Counted from the stretch's first letter, positions 42,033-54,516 are shown. The stretch: 64,000 nt of DNA from Amoebidium appalachense (GCA_963693365.1 CAVNZM010000017.1:6262001-6326000), one strand, 5' to 3'. A program made the numbers and translations. The notes: generated by a model from the sequence alone, not told the origin.

Positions 42033-43257
42033 TTGTGGTATAATCACTATAGTGTCCTGAGCTTGTTGCTTTGTGTGTTGGTCGAAAAGAAATCATGGCC
42101 AATGATAGCAGGATTTTACCAACTCGTTGCAAATGAGTGGTTTGTATGTATTTATCATGCCAATGGCATTGCCTTTACCTTACAGAAGCCATAATACACC
42201 ATTATGATTTAGTCGTAATCATCTTGTATTCTTAATCATTCTTACATCACAATGTTAAAGTGGGTTTACATAGACTAAGTACCGCTCACATAGAATAAAA
42301 CCCCGGGCCCCCCGCCGGCGGACAGCATATATATTTTGTATGTTTTAGTTGTCACTACGTCACAAAGAACCATACACAGCATCCAATTCATGTTATATTC
42401 GTAAATATCTTCTAGGCACAATTTTCAATCTTGATCTTATACTTATACACCTACATGAAATAAACCCAGACAGCATGCAACCAGCACCGTGGCATTCATG
42501 GTGTATTTAAATACGAGCAGGCATTAAGTCCTTCATTCCAGTTCAAACGATAATGGCATGTTGGCAGCAAAAAACAAACAAAAAAGCCCAAAAAAAAACA
42601 AAAAAAACACCGATATCCACAAGGTCGTCTACACTACATCCACAGTTGACTTTGCATACGTCAGTTTGCGGAGCCCACGCCTACCAGTGGTTCCTGGGCC
42701 GGCACATACACCATGAAGTTGAGATGCACATCCTGTTGTAATACGTAGTATCTACATATTGTAAGATCTTCTCAGTTCGTGTTATGTTTTCGTTCATCAA
42801 GTTTACTTCGTGTAAAAGATGTGCTCCTTGTACGTAAATTATGACATCGATCTCCAGTGTGTTTGAGTACTTGTAATCGTTTTGTGTAGCCGGTGATAGG
42901 TTTTAAACATCACCTCTTTCCTCGTTACTTTTCACCTCATTACTGTCTTAGAGCTGTGACCTATGGTGTGCCCGTTCAACCTGTGTCTCCGGATCTATCC
43001 GGGAAATAATCAGTTAATTGTGATTAATTATTTTAGACATAGATCTGATTTCCGACTGGTCGGAAATCGTGTATGGATTTGACTTAAGGGAATTTCAGGT
43101 ATTTATGCGAGATCAAAATAAATTGAGTTCAGTCGTGTCTAAACATTGATGTCTGTTGTGTACACTGCTCCGATCGTTCCGTGTTTTGTTGTTGTGTGTC
43201 TGTGGTGTTTTCACACTGCACCACTGTGTCTCTGCTTCCGTCCCAAATACTTATACA
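40763..43257. other. Gene-free region with an inverted dispersed repeat
   Basis: Unique DNA, then 41640-41870 which is inverted relative to 52100-52325. G runs lie at 41530-41600, 41861-41886 and 42005-42032, then AT-rich sequence. A frame at 42553 (62 codons) has no support. Confidence 0.55.
41640..41870. repeat. Dispersed repeat, copy inverted relative to 52.1 kb
   Basis: Contains AAAGTGTCGTCATCTCTAAT, CAAATTTGACTGGTCTAGGG, GGGTGACAGGGGGGTCAGAG and CCACGTCATAC-type sequence (as GTATGACGTGGTGGGAGAAA). All recur in reverse complement at 52100-52325. Confidence 0.8.
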
Positions 43258-44600
43258 ATTTTACACATCCTTAATGCGTGCCCAATTCAACTTAACATAT
43301 AATGGGCACCAGCCTTCGCATTCGCCACCTTCCCGAGACATTTGGACAGAGACATTGGTAGGTCCCGTGTTGCTCTCCCATAGCTCAGTGTCTGGTTTTT
43401 CAGTGGTCATTCCGAAACCGTCGCAGTGGAGATGATATGGCCTCCCATTTTTCCACGTGAATGCGGGTGCCACACCGAAAAAGTGACCTGATTTGTGAAG
43501 ACCAATGTAGGCAAGATGGTATTGGCGCCCCATAAAGTTCGCGCAATTCATGACATGAACAGGCAGCAAGGACTAGGAAGTATTAAAACGTTGCCCCACA
43601 CCGTACCCTTGGAATTGCACGTTGTGCAAACCGAGGTTGGGCTTTGAAATTCCCTGCCATATTCAGTGCAGTCGCCATCGAAGAAATGGGTACCCGCTAT
43701 GTTTTCTATGGGATTGACAATGTAAATCTCCTTGTGGTCCATCCTTTCACGGCGAAGTCGGGTGCGAAGCTCGGCATCGATGGAACACAACACACGCGTA
43801 GACACGCCAGTGCATTTAACGCATGTAGCGGTTATGATTGTCACGTGAGGGGGTACCACGTTGTCTCGGAATAGCGAACGACTAGACCCATCCAGCGGGA
43901 CACCCGTGAGGTAATCCGAACCGCTAATGTCACATTGAAGCGCGTCAAACAACTTGCCCGTTGAATTTATGTCCCCAATCCTGAATCGTGTTACCTTCCA
44001 CACCCGTGCCAGACGATGAGCAATGGCCCGGATATTTGCTGTATGCTTTTCGCGGTGCTTTAAGGCAGCAATCATCCGGTCCCAAACGTCCAGTCCGGTT
44101 GGCTTAAGATGTACGGGTGGCACGTTGGATTTTATCAGCCCACAGTTTATTCCGTCCAATGCGAGTGATGATGAAACAGAAATTCATTTCCCATGAAAAT
44201 CTTGGACGGAAACCAAAGGTGTCGTTGCGGTTGAATGAGAAAGCATCCATCGGCACGGGGGTGACGTCATAAACTGGGTCTGCGCTGTTGCAGTACATAG
44301 TGTGTAAACACAGACTCACTGACATTCCCGGGCCATTTTGACCGGAGAGAGACGGGGATTGTGGGCACAGTGGGCAAGGGTTGCAATCATTGGTTGATGG
44401 GACTGGCGACACCGTCACCTGCACTAGTAAAACCCGACGACGATATTGGCGAAGCAGGATCCGACGACCCTGTGTTGTGTTCTGGCTCAGAGCGCACTGG
44501 TGTACCTACCAGATGCGACAGATAGGGTTTAGGTTTAGATGGATAATCAGGATGCGAGCGAATATTATATTCGCCTGGGGGTTGGATACTCAGGTTCCGA
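43258..44600 (-). CDS. Unrecognised Cys-containing protein gene, several frames
   Basis: Minus-strand frames join head to tail: about 44600-44390 ([20 protein letters not shown]), 44424-44160 ([20 protein letters not shown]), 44159-43548 ([57 protein letters not shown]) and 43569-43261 ([20 protein letters not shown], ending WARIKDV and a stop). Composition and the smooth hand-over suggest one gene of about 400 residues with short introns or frameshifts. A small intron with GT...CTTCCTAG near 43571-43606 is possible. CKCTG, CTTC and WCP cysteines hint at a secreted fold. I do not recognise the family. Its 5' end abuts the satellite array. Confidence 0.45.
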
Positions 44601-44913
44601 GCGAATATCATATTCTCTTGGGGGTTGGATAATCAGGATCCGAGGAAAAAAAAAAAATTCTTTTCTTTTTTTTTTTATTTATATATATTCGCCTGGGGGG
44701 ATGGATAATCAGGATGCGAGCGAATATTATATTCGCCTGGGGGGATGGATAATCATGATGCGAGCGATTTTTTTTTTTTTTTTTTTTTTATTCGCCTGGG
44801 GGGATGGATGGATAATCAGGATGCGAGCGAATATTATATTCGCCTGGGGGTTGATACTCAGGATCCGAGCGAATATTATATTCGCTTGGGGGTTGGATAA
44901 TCAGGATCCGAGT

Positions 44914-44978
<65 letters not shown>

Positions 44979-45078
44979 GTATATAAGTATATATATATAT
45001 ATTCGCCTGGGGGGATGGATAATCAGGATGCGAGCGAATATTATATTCGCTTGGGGGTTGGATAATCAGGATCCGAGT

Positions 45079-45131
<53 letters not shown>

Positions 45132-45744
45132 TAAGTATATATATATATATATATATATATTCGCCTGGGGGGATGGATAATCAGGATGCGAGCGAATATT
45201 ATATTCGCTTGGGGGTTGGATACTCAGGATCCCAGCGAATATTAAATTCGCTTGGGGGTTGGATAATCAGGATCCGAGCAAATTTATATATCACATATAT
45301 ATATTTATTTTTTTTTTATTCGCCTGGGGGGATGGATAATCAGGATGCGAGCGAATATTATATTCGCCTGGGGGGATGGATAATCAGGATGCGAGCGAAT
45401 ATTATGTTCGCTTGGGGATTGGATACTCAGGATCCGAGCGAATATTATATTCGCTTGGGGGTTGAATAATCAGGATCCGAGCATTTTTTATTATTATTTT
45501 ATTATTATTATTATTATTATATTCACCTGGGGGGATGGATAATCAGGATGCGAGCGAATGTTATATTCGCTTGGGGGTTGGATACTCAGGATCCGAGCGA
45601 ACATTATATTCGCTTGGGGGTTGGACAATCAGGATCCGAGCAAATATATATATATATTTTTTTATTCACCTGGGCGGATGGTTTGGATACTCAGGATCCG
45701 AGCGAATATTATATTCGCTTGGGGGTTGGATAATCAGGATCCGA

Positions 45745-45793
<49 letters not shown>

Positions 45794-46523
45794 TATATTC
45801 GCCTGGGGGATGGATAATCAGGATGCGAGCCAGTGTTATATTCGCTTGGGGGTTGGATGCTCAGGATCCGAGCGAATATTATATTCGCTTGGGGGTTGGA
45901 TACTCAGGATCCGAGCGAATATTATATTCGCTTGGGGGTTGGATAATCAGGATCCGAGCAATTTTTTTATTTTATCATATATATATATATATATATTCGC
46001 CTGGGGGAATGGATAATCAGGATGCGAGCGAATATTATATTCGCCTGGGGGGATGGATAATCAGGGTGCGAGCGAATATTATATTCGATTGGGGGTTGGA
46101 TACTCAGGATCCGAGCGAATATTATATTCGTTTGGGGGTTGGATAATCAAAATCCGAGCGAATATTATATTCGCTTGGGGGTTGGATGCTCAGGATCCGA
46201 GCGAATATTATATTCGCGTGGGGGCTGGATAATATGGATCCGAGCATTTTTTTTTTTTTTTCCGCCTTGGGGGATGGTTAATCAGGATCCGAGCGAATAT
46301 TATATTCGTTTGGGGGTTGGATAATCAAGATCCGAGCGAATATTATATTCGCTTGGGGGTTGGATACTCAGGATCCGAGCGAATATTATATTCGCTTGGG
46401 GGTTGGATGCTCAGGATCCGAGCGAATATTATTTTCGCTTGGGGGTTGGATAATCAGGATCCGAGTTTCTTTTTTTTTATTCGCCTTGGGGGATGGATAA
46501 TCAGGATGCGAGCGAATATTATA
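44535..46523 (+). repeat. 43-bp palindromic satellite array, left block
   Basis: Head-to-tail units of about 43 bp: the near-perfect palindrome GCGAATATTATATTCGC, a linker (T/C)TGGGGGTTGGATA, then (A/C)TCAGGAT(C/G)CGA. (TA)n, poly-T and TTA tracts split the array at 44640-44690, 44766-44790, 44925-45000, 45080-45160 and 45740-45795. Frames giving [19 protein letters not shown] are translations of the repeat: 43 is not a multiple of 3, so all frames stay open. Confidence 0.95.
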
Positions 46524-47125
46524 TGTCGTGCCACGCCCTTGCGTATACACGAACTACTCTAACTATCTGCACGCTTAAAGGGGCTTGAAACCGTGTATAC
46601 GTATAACCTTTTCTTTGAGTTGGGTGGGAAGCGCGCTTTTTGTGTTCTTAGAAGAACTTCCAAAAGCCCGCGACCCCGCGAGACACTTCACAGACACGCG
46701 GCCCACTGGCCAGACAAATACCACAGTGACATTCAGCCAATCACAACACTCCCTCCCCCACAGACTACACACACTCCACACCATTGGCTACCGCCACCTC
46801 AGACACCCCTACAGCACTACAACACGTACACACGTTTACTCACAATACATATAAGCATACACACACGCGAGCAGGCAACATGGGTCTCGCCAAGCACACA
46901 GCAAGAAGCAATACAACATTTAACATGGAGAGTACGCAGAGGCATGGGGCATGCACGCGCGCGCCCCAAACAATCAGCCGCCGCTGCATCAGAATCTCCC
47001 CATACCACTGATTAATCTCCTCATACTTAGACCCCGGCATCACTATGCAAGAAAACCCCCGAAATTCACTCACCGAAACACAAAATATAGAAGCAAACTC
47101 ATACGAATCAGCTCAGCACATGACA
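46524..47125 (+). mobile_element. Solo LTR (602 bp) inserted in the satellite palindrome
   Basis: Starts TGTCGTGCCACG and ends CAGCACATGACA (inverted TGTC...GACA). It is flanked by TTATA at 46519-46523 and 47126-47130, a perfect 5-bp target duplication; removing insert and one copy restores GCGAATATTATATTCGC. Contains CCAAT-type boxes (CAGCCAATCACA near 46734) and TATAAG at 46850. No internal coding region, so it is a recombined LTR or a non-autonomous element of unknown family. Confidence 0.8.
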
Positions 47126-48565
47126 TTATATTCGCTTGGGGGTTGAATACACTGGATCCGAGCGAATATTATATTCGCTTGGGGTTTGGATAATCAGGAT
47201 CCGAGCGAATATTATATTCGCTTGGGGGTTGGATACTCAGGATCCGAGCGAATATTATATTCGCTTGGGGGTTGGATAATATGGATCCGAGCATTTTTTA
47301 TTTTTATTTTTATATATATATATTCGCCTGGGGGGATGGATAATCAGGATGCGAGCGAATATTATATTCGCTTGGGGGTTGGATACTCAGGATGCGAGCG
47401 AATATTATATTCGCATGGGGAATGGATAATCAGGATGCGAGCGAATATTATATTCGCCTGGGGGCATGGATAATCAGGATGCGAGCGAATATTTTATTCG
47501 CTTGGGGCGTATAAGTGAATATAATATTCGCTCGGATTGATTGTTTGGATAATCAGGATCCGAGCGAATATAATATTCGCTTGAGGGGTTGGATAATCAG
47601 GATGCGAGCGAATATTATATTCGCCTGGGGGGATGGATAATCAGGATGCGAGCGAATATTATATTCGCCTGGGGGGATGTATAATCAGGATGCGAGCGAA
47701 TGTTATATTCGCTTGGGGCGTATAAGCGAATATAATATTCGCTCAGATTGATTGTTTGGATAATCAGGATCCAGGTTGGATAATCAGGATGCGAGCGAAT
47801 ATTATATTCGCCTGGGGGGATGGATAATCAGGATGCGAGCGATTATTATATTCGCCTGGGGGGTTGGATAATCAGGATGCGAGCGAATATTATATTCGCT
47901 TTGGGGCGTATAAGCGAATATAATATTCGCTCGGATTGATTGTTTGGATAATCAGGATCCAGGTTGGATAATCAGGATGCGAGCGAATATTATATTCGCC
48001 TGGGGGGATGGATAATCAGGATGCGAGCGATTATTATATTCGCCTGGGGGGTTGGATAATCAGGATGCGAGCGAATATTATATTCGCTTTGGGGCGTATA
48101 AGCGAATATAATATTCGCTCGGATTGATTGTTTGGATAATCAGGATCCGAGCGAATATAATATTCGCTTGGTGGGTTGGATAATCAGGATGCGAGCGAAT
48201 AATATATTCGCCTGGGGGGATGGATAATCAGGATGCGAGAATATTATATTCGCCTGGGGGGATGGATAATCAGGATGCGAGCAAATATTATATTCGCTTG
48301 GGGCGTATAAGCGAATAAAATATTCGCTCGGATCGATTGTTGGGGTAATCAGGATCCAAGCGAATACAATATTTGCTTGGGGGTTTGGATAATCAGGATG
48401 CGAGCAAATACTATATTCGCTCGCATCCTGATTACAACCCCCAAGCGAATATAATATTCGCTCGTATAAGCGAATATAATATTCGCTCGGATCGATTGGT
48501 TGGATAATCAGGATCCGAGCGAATATTATATTCGCTTGGGGGGTTTGATATTCCGGATAATATAA
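47126..48565 (+). repeat. 43-bp palindromic satellite array, right block
   Basis: Same unit as the left block, with some inverted units (GCGAATATAATATTCGCTCGG...TTGTTTGG) forming longer palindromes. A 188-bp higher-order unit is present twice in a row. Confidence 0.95.
47753..48128 (+). repeat. Tandem 188-bp higher-order repeat, two copies
   Basis: 47753-47940 and 47941-48128 match apart from about one base by eye. Each holds four palindromes, one in inverted context (CTCGGATTGATTGTTTGG). Confidence 0.85.
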
Positions 48566-48615
48566 TATTCGCATTGTAACTAAGCGTATTCATTTTTATT
48601 TATATTTTTTTGCAG

Positions 48616-48902
48616 ATGGCGTCCCACCTTCCCACGTTGGTTCGGTCTATTTTTGATATTTCCTTCGATGATATCAAGCGCCCTTCCAAGATTGTTGAGC
48701 CAAGGTGTCTGTCCCAGCGCGGCCCAACGGATATCGACCCCATTGTGTTTGACAAGGAAGCCAAAGCGAAGGCTTCCCTAAATTTGCGGATTGTTTTCAA
48801 AGGTTGGGCACCGTTGTCGAGTTTCCGTTTTGGGGGGTGGAACAGTTGGGTCTTGGTCCGTCCCGTCCACTCAGGCAAGAAGATGGAGTCCGTCGTCAAT
48901 GG
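48616..48902 (+). CDS. Exon of an unrecognised gene
   Basis: Strong splice sites: acceptor ATTTTTTTGCAG immediately before 48616, donor GTAAGT at 48903. The 287-nt exon is open: it begins ATGGCGTCCCAC (MASHLPTLVRSIFDISFDDI) and ends GKKMESVVN. Acidic/hydrophobic mixture, with FKGWAPLSSFRFGGWNSWVL near the end. I know no family for it. The ATG directly after the acceptor may be the start codon following a 5'-UTR intron. No partner exon is visible downstream to 52 kb. Confidence 0.6.
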
Positions 48903-51900
48903 GTAAGTTGGGTGTGTTGCTATGTGAGTTTTCCACGATTGAATACTTAAACGTATGCACCATTGATTAACGATTTGTTTGCTTGAATTGTTGGTTCGTT
49001 AGTGTTTCTTGTACGTATGATGTACTAATAGTATGGACTTTAAAATTGTATCTGTTTAGTCTGTGAATGAGACCCAGAATTATTGGAGCAGCTATCCCGC
49101 TTTAACCGCGCTGTCCAGGTGGTACCCTCCTGAACAGCGTGCAGTGCATACACACACGATACAATAACAAGTCTGGGTGTGGTTTATTTTGACACATTGA
49201 AGCTTGTGTGCAGTGCACACACACACGATACAATAACATGATTGGACATAGTCTATCCATTGTCACAAGAGTATGATAATGTCGTGCTTGGATGCGCTTA
49301 CACTGATGTATGTGTGTGTGTGGAATGACACACACACACCATAAAACACAGCGTAAACCTTACATTTGCAACCTTACCACCCATGTACCCCCTCCCTGTT
49401 TTCTGGGGGGGGGGGGGGGGGGGGAGGGGCGGGGGGGGGGGGGGGGGCACAGTTGAAAAAGTGCGAATCCGGCTCCCGATGATCCCCGATCACGAATTAA
49501 GCCAGCTATTCTGATTGGTAGACTGTAATGAGGTCTAAATATATTCCCGATTTCGTCCGGAATTCTTCCTGACTACGCAAATTTGACCCGTCCTGATGCC
49601 ATGTGCGGCCTAACGGTCACACCAAACAAGAAAAAGACTTGCAAGTATCGGTCAAGTGCAACCACTCGCGCGCATTAGTAGCAAAGATTCCTAGACAGCA
49701 GCTGGTCGTCAAAGGCAACCGTTGGCAAGTTTTGGTGTAAAGAAACAGGCGACTCTAAACTCGCTTGCACGCCTTCGCTTTTGTCTTGTGTTTGGTGAGA
49801 TTGCTGCGGCTCCATCTACAACTTGCATACACAGCAGTGGGCCGTGGCCCAAGACTGCGTAGAATAGTAGTTGGTGTTTTTAAGCATATTGTTTTTGGGC
49901 AGGCAGGAGTTTGAGTCTGGAAAAACGGAGCTACTGTATGCGCCACAGGCAAGGTGAGTTTTTTTTTAGAACCTCATCTTCACGAACCCTCTGACTTACA
50001 TACTAGGCTTTTGTCTTGTGAGGTCACACGGCAAGAAGGATACAACCTAAATTTGTAAGCGCTTCTGCGCTTGCCTTGGTCGAACTTGGGCGTCCACGTC
50101 CAGCCGTGCATAGGCATCTGTATATCCTCGAGCCTTCAAAGTTTGTTGCTCTGTTATTAGTTTATACTTCTTGCAATCTATGCTGCATCAGTATTACAGA
50201 GAAGGCCACGTTGTGTTGTCTCCTTTTTGGCCTTATATAACACCGTACCCCTAGTAGGTTCTGAAAGTCTCTTCCCCATCGCAGGTCCTTGAACCTGCTA
50301 CTGTGACTTTGCCAAGTTCGAGTTTTGTGAGCGGCTCTAACAGGCAGTAACAGGTAAGCCAAGGTGAAGTATAGGGGCAAGCCTGAGATGGATGTTGTGT
50401 AGTTTACTGACTGTATCGCTCCACACCTACTGGTACTCAAATTAACTTGAAGAGTCGAAACACAGTCCATTATCTGTGTTAGAATAAAGGGTTCAAACAC
50501 ACGTGCACATAGGTGTGCAGGTGAACGGTTTGCTAACCTAGCTATATACTTCTATGGCTCCCCACGACTACTTAGCTATAGCCTCTTCATGCTTGCAACC
50601 TGGTGTTGCTCATACTAGGGTTCTGTGTGCCAAACCCTTCTGTCTGCTTTTGTATATATTGTGAATGCTTTCTACCCAGCTGAATAGCCGTTGTTGGGCT
50701 GTTCCAGGCTCCAGGCATCACACCTTGCATCACACTGTGGGTGAATCAGATGACGAAGAACATGACTTGACATCACACTGTGTGTGGTACGAGTAACAAA
50801 GTAAAGGCGCGAGCTAGTCACGGTGTACTTCAGCTTTCTTGCGGTTGTCTTCTTTTGTACTTAACTTTGGGTTAAGTTCCAGTATCGAAAGGGCAGGAAG
50901 GAGGTATAGGGCAGGTCGGGAAGGAATCGGGGTGTCCCGGTCACGGGCGTGATCGGGATTTTTTTTGCGAATCAGGGTGTGATCGGTATCAAGAAATCGG
51001 GGTGTAATCAGGCTAATTTCATCCCGATCACGTCGCTAATTACGAATCGGGTTTCCCGATTTTGCCCCGATTCTCATATGGTGATCAGGGTTTAATCGGG
51101 ACACAGATTCGCATCTTTTTTCGCTGGGGGGGGGGGGAGGACAATTTTGCCATCTAGGCCAGACCGTGCAGGTCCGTGCACACGCTGTGTTTCTCCAACC
51201 ACATATACACACCCTTGCCAGAATATACAACAATAGTGCACGAGTTGGCATATGCATTTCGCACGCACGTGCACAGCACGATTCTTCATTAGTTGCACAT
51301 CTTTGGTTTACACAGGTTGCACGAGCACATAGCATACATAGTTAGGTACGATCGTTTATTTGTGCTTTATCTCCCTTTATTTCATAAGCATGTCCGGCAT
51401 GCTCTTGTTTGCCCTCTGTTATTCATTAGGCACGTGTGGTATTCATAGTTTGTTTAGCTATTGGCGATCGCGAGAGGAAAGCACGCATCCGACGATTGTT
51501 GTGCATGCTTTTCATGTTTTCTGTGTAGTCGGGTGTTTTGTCTGCGATTGGACCGTATGAGGGGAATGCAGTTTAATTTCCGTTCATGTACGTGTCGCTA
51601 TATGATTGGTCAGATTTATAGTATTCATAGTATTTGCCAATCAGATGCGCAAATACCTTTGGATAGATCTGTATTCATGGAATCTGCCTGCGGCAGATAA
51701 ATAGGTGAGAATCGAGCATAATAAATTAGACGTAGATTGACAGAACATGCAACTATATTTCTACCTCTCCACACTACCCTCTCTGTTAGTGCTGTGGCAT
51801 CGTGCATTGCCCAGCACCACTCTGCACGTGTTTATGTCTGTTAGTTTAGTGGCCTGATCACCCACGTATACTCTCATTCATATGCATGTGTGCCCAGGTA

Positions 51901-52000
51901 CGTGTTAGTTGTGGTGTGTACACTCTGCTAGTCAGGCGAGAATAGTAGGGGCTTTTGCCGTAAGTCAGCACTTTTCTTGCAACCCTGACCCCCCTGCACC
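48903..52000. other. Region without recognised genes
   Basis: Mostly non-repetitive DNA. A poly-G run lies at 49406-49447. Degenerate ATCGGG/CCCGAT repeats occur at 49460-49590 and more densely at 50920-51110. A near-copy of ACACGCTGTGTTTCTCCAACCAC at 51180 relates to the repeat at 52110. Confidence 0.5.
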
Positions 52001-52099
52001 CCTGCACTCCCTCCCTGTTTCCGGGATAGTAGGGGGGGGGGGGGGGGGGGGGGGGAGGGTTACGACAAAGATTTTTTAATACCCCCCTCCCCCCCCTCC

Positions 52100-52325
52100 C
52101 CCCGCGCCCACACTGTGTTTCTCCCACCACGTCATACAAACCCTCTGACCCCCCTGTCACCCAGGGTAGTAGGGGGGGGAGGGGGGGGGGGAGGGGGGTG
52201 CATTTTGGCCTGCCCGATATTCCCCCTAGACCAGTCAAATTTGACGACCTGGATTTTAATTAGAGATGACGACACTTTGGCCTGGACGACACTTTGGCCT
52301 GCAACACCCCCCCCCCCCTCCCACC
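52100..52325. repeat. Dispersed repeat, inverted relative to 41.7 kb
   Basis: Reverse-complement match of 41640-41870 (CACTGTGTTTCTCCCACCAC, GACCAGTCAAATTTGACG, TCATCTCTAAT as ATTAGAGATGA). The internal G run differs in length. Confidence 0.8.
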
Positions 52326-52460
52326 CCCACCCCCCCCACCCCCTTCCCCCCTTCGAAATTCCCAAGCTGGCCGCCAGGGCGGTGGTCCCCACTCTACCCA
52401 CTTCTTTGGGGGGTGGTGGTCCTCCCTCGCCCCCCTCCCCCCCCCCCCCCCCCCTCTCTC

Positions 52461-52498
<38 letters not shown>

Positions 52499-53588
52499 AC
52501 CACCCCGGGCCTCCCTCTCTCCCCCCGGGGAGTCCGACGGCTCCCTGCTGGCCGAGACGTCGTGCCATGGTGGCCATCCCTCTCTCGATGTTTCTCGGAG
52601 GCTCGCCTTCCCCCCCACCCCTTCACACAAAAACACACACCTCCCTCTCTCTCTGTCATCCACCACCATCACCAACACTAAGTTATCTCTTCCCTCTTCC
52701 CTTCAAGTTTTGACCAGCGCTAATAGCGCTTCAAATTATGACTAGGGCAGAGGAAGGTGCAGGGGGGGGGGGGGGGGGGATCAGTCGGAGAGATGAAAAG
52801 AGATTCAGAGTGTGTGCCACGTGTGTGAGAACACATTACTACGTGCCACCACAAATATTGGCATGTATTTCCCTAATGTGGAAGTCTGTGAGTGTGCCCG
52901 AGAGTGCGCGCGTGCGCACGTGAGAGTGTCTGTGTGCGCGTGTGTACATACGTGCATCATGCGTGTATGTTTGCCTGATGAGACCCACACACGAGCTATG
53001 GTTTTGTTTTTCGTCGTGTCCGGCTATCTGTTTAGTGTGTGTGTATATATCTTTGTGTGTGTGGTACTTATGTGTGTGTGTGTGTGTATGTGCACCGCGC
53101 TAGCAATGCATGTGTGTGTGCATGTGTGCGTACGCGCGCACTCGTGCATGTGCATGGGTGTGTGTGGGGGGGAGGGGGCAGGGCGGGGGGGGGGGGGGGG
53201 GGGGGGGGGAGGGAGGGGGGGAAGGGGGGGGGGGGGGGAGGAGGGGGAAGGAGGGGGAAGGGGGAAAAGTGGGGGAGGGAGGATATGTTTTCAAGCTCAT
53301 GTTCGATATACACAACAGACTAAATATCACAAATCGTTCTCGGGGTGGTGGTGGGTTGGGACCCATCCCTCCCTTCCCTCCCCCCGCCCGGTGAGTGGTG
53401 TGTAGTCCCCCCCCCCTCCCCCTCCCCGCCCCCGGGGGGGACCTACAGTCACCGCACGACAACCCCCCCCCCCCCCCTGGTTACACCCCGGAGAGGGGGG
53501 GGGGGGGGGGGGGGGATATCGTGGGGGACGCTATATCGTAATGTGTCTGTGTTCAAATCCTGCCTGAGACCCCAATTCGATGACATCA

Positions 53589-53624
<36 letters not shown>

Positions 53625-54130
53625 CTATATGGTGGGGGGGGGGGGGGTTGTATTGTGGGGGCGCTATAATGCGCGGTGACTGTACCCCTCGAGGGGACGT
53701 TAAGAGCCCACCTCCCCCCTCCCCCCCCCCCCCCCCCCTTTCCCCCCGACTTCTACCCCTGGCCTCCTCGGCTCAAAATCAAAAAAGCCTATCATAGTAT
53801 TAATGGACTTATTGGAAAGCAGATCACAAGCGCTAGTTTTCCCCTGAAGAATTAGGAAAATAGACCTTATCAAGTCTGGTGGATTTTCAAGAACACAACC
53901 CCCCCCCCTCTCTTCCTTCCCTCCCCCCCCCCCCTCCCCCCCCCCCCCCCCCAAACACACACACATGAACCCCTATGATGGACCACGATAATAAATATAA
54001 TTAGATCTTGTTTCCAAATCATCCATTACATACCTCTCTTTCAGTTGTACACTTAAGTTAGCCATGAACCTGTACATCGTAATTACGGAAACTGTGGGCT
54101 AATTATTATATGATCCCCATATATATTATG
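52326..54130. other. Simple-repeat-rich DNA, no gene
   Basis: C tracts (52436-52500), G tracts (53180-53260, 53490-53515, 53590-53624), TGTG/GCGC sequence (52860-53165) and C-rich DNA (53709-53750, 53900-53952). Confidence 0.6.
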
Positions 54131-54133
54131 CAT

Positions 54134-54441
54134 CAGGGGTTTATTACGCTGTTTACTCGAGGAGCAGAGACCAGTCTCAGACACATAAGAGGGTTTTACT
54201 TTTGTATATACATGGCCAGTACACAACAGATGCTGGAAGCTGCAGGACTTCTGTTTTAAAGGAGACCATGTGCGCGTCTACACACACACGTACACACGCG
54301 TGCACATCGAAATGCCATCCCCCCCCCCCCCCCTCCCGCGCCCCCCCCCCCCCTCCTCCTCCTCCCCCCCCCCCCCCCCCCCCCCCCCCCCCACACACAC
54401 ACACATACACACACAAACACAGATAACTTCCTTGGCGTGTA

Positions 54442-54516
<75 letters not shown>

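Noticed and set aside
42553-42741. 62-codon Lys-rich frame
   Set aside because: A-rich start, no splice or promoter support, and no similarity recognised.
44539-46562. 200-residue proteins with [19 protein letters not shown] repeats
   Set aside because: The 43-bp satellite is open in all frames and yields a 43-residue period; this explains the frames without any protein function.
46593-47015. 140-codon frame inside the 602-bp solo LTR
   Set aside because: Starts within LTR sequence, His/Thr/Pro-rich composition, no domain; the LTR boundaries and target duplication explain the segment.
44575-48540. Telomeric repeat (TTGGGGG resembles ciliate TTGGGG)
   Set aside because: Only one G run per 43 bp and the array is internal with both flanks unique.
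44535-48565. CRISPR array or integron attC-like array
   Set aside because: Repeats contain palindromes, but there are no unique spacers of constant length, no cas or integrase genes, and the genome is eukaryotic.
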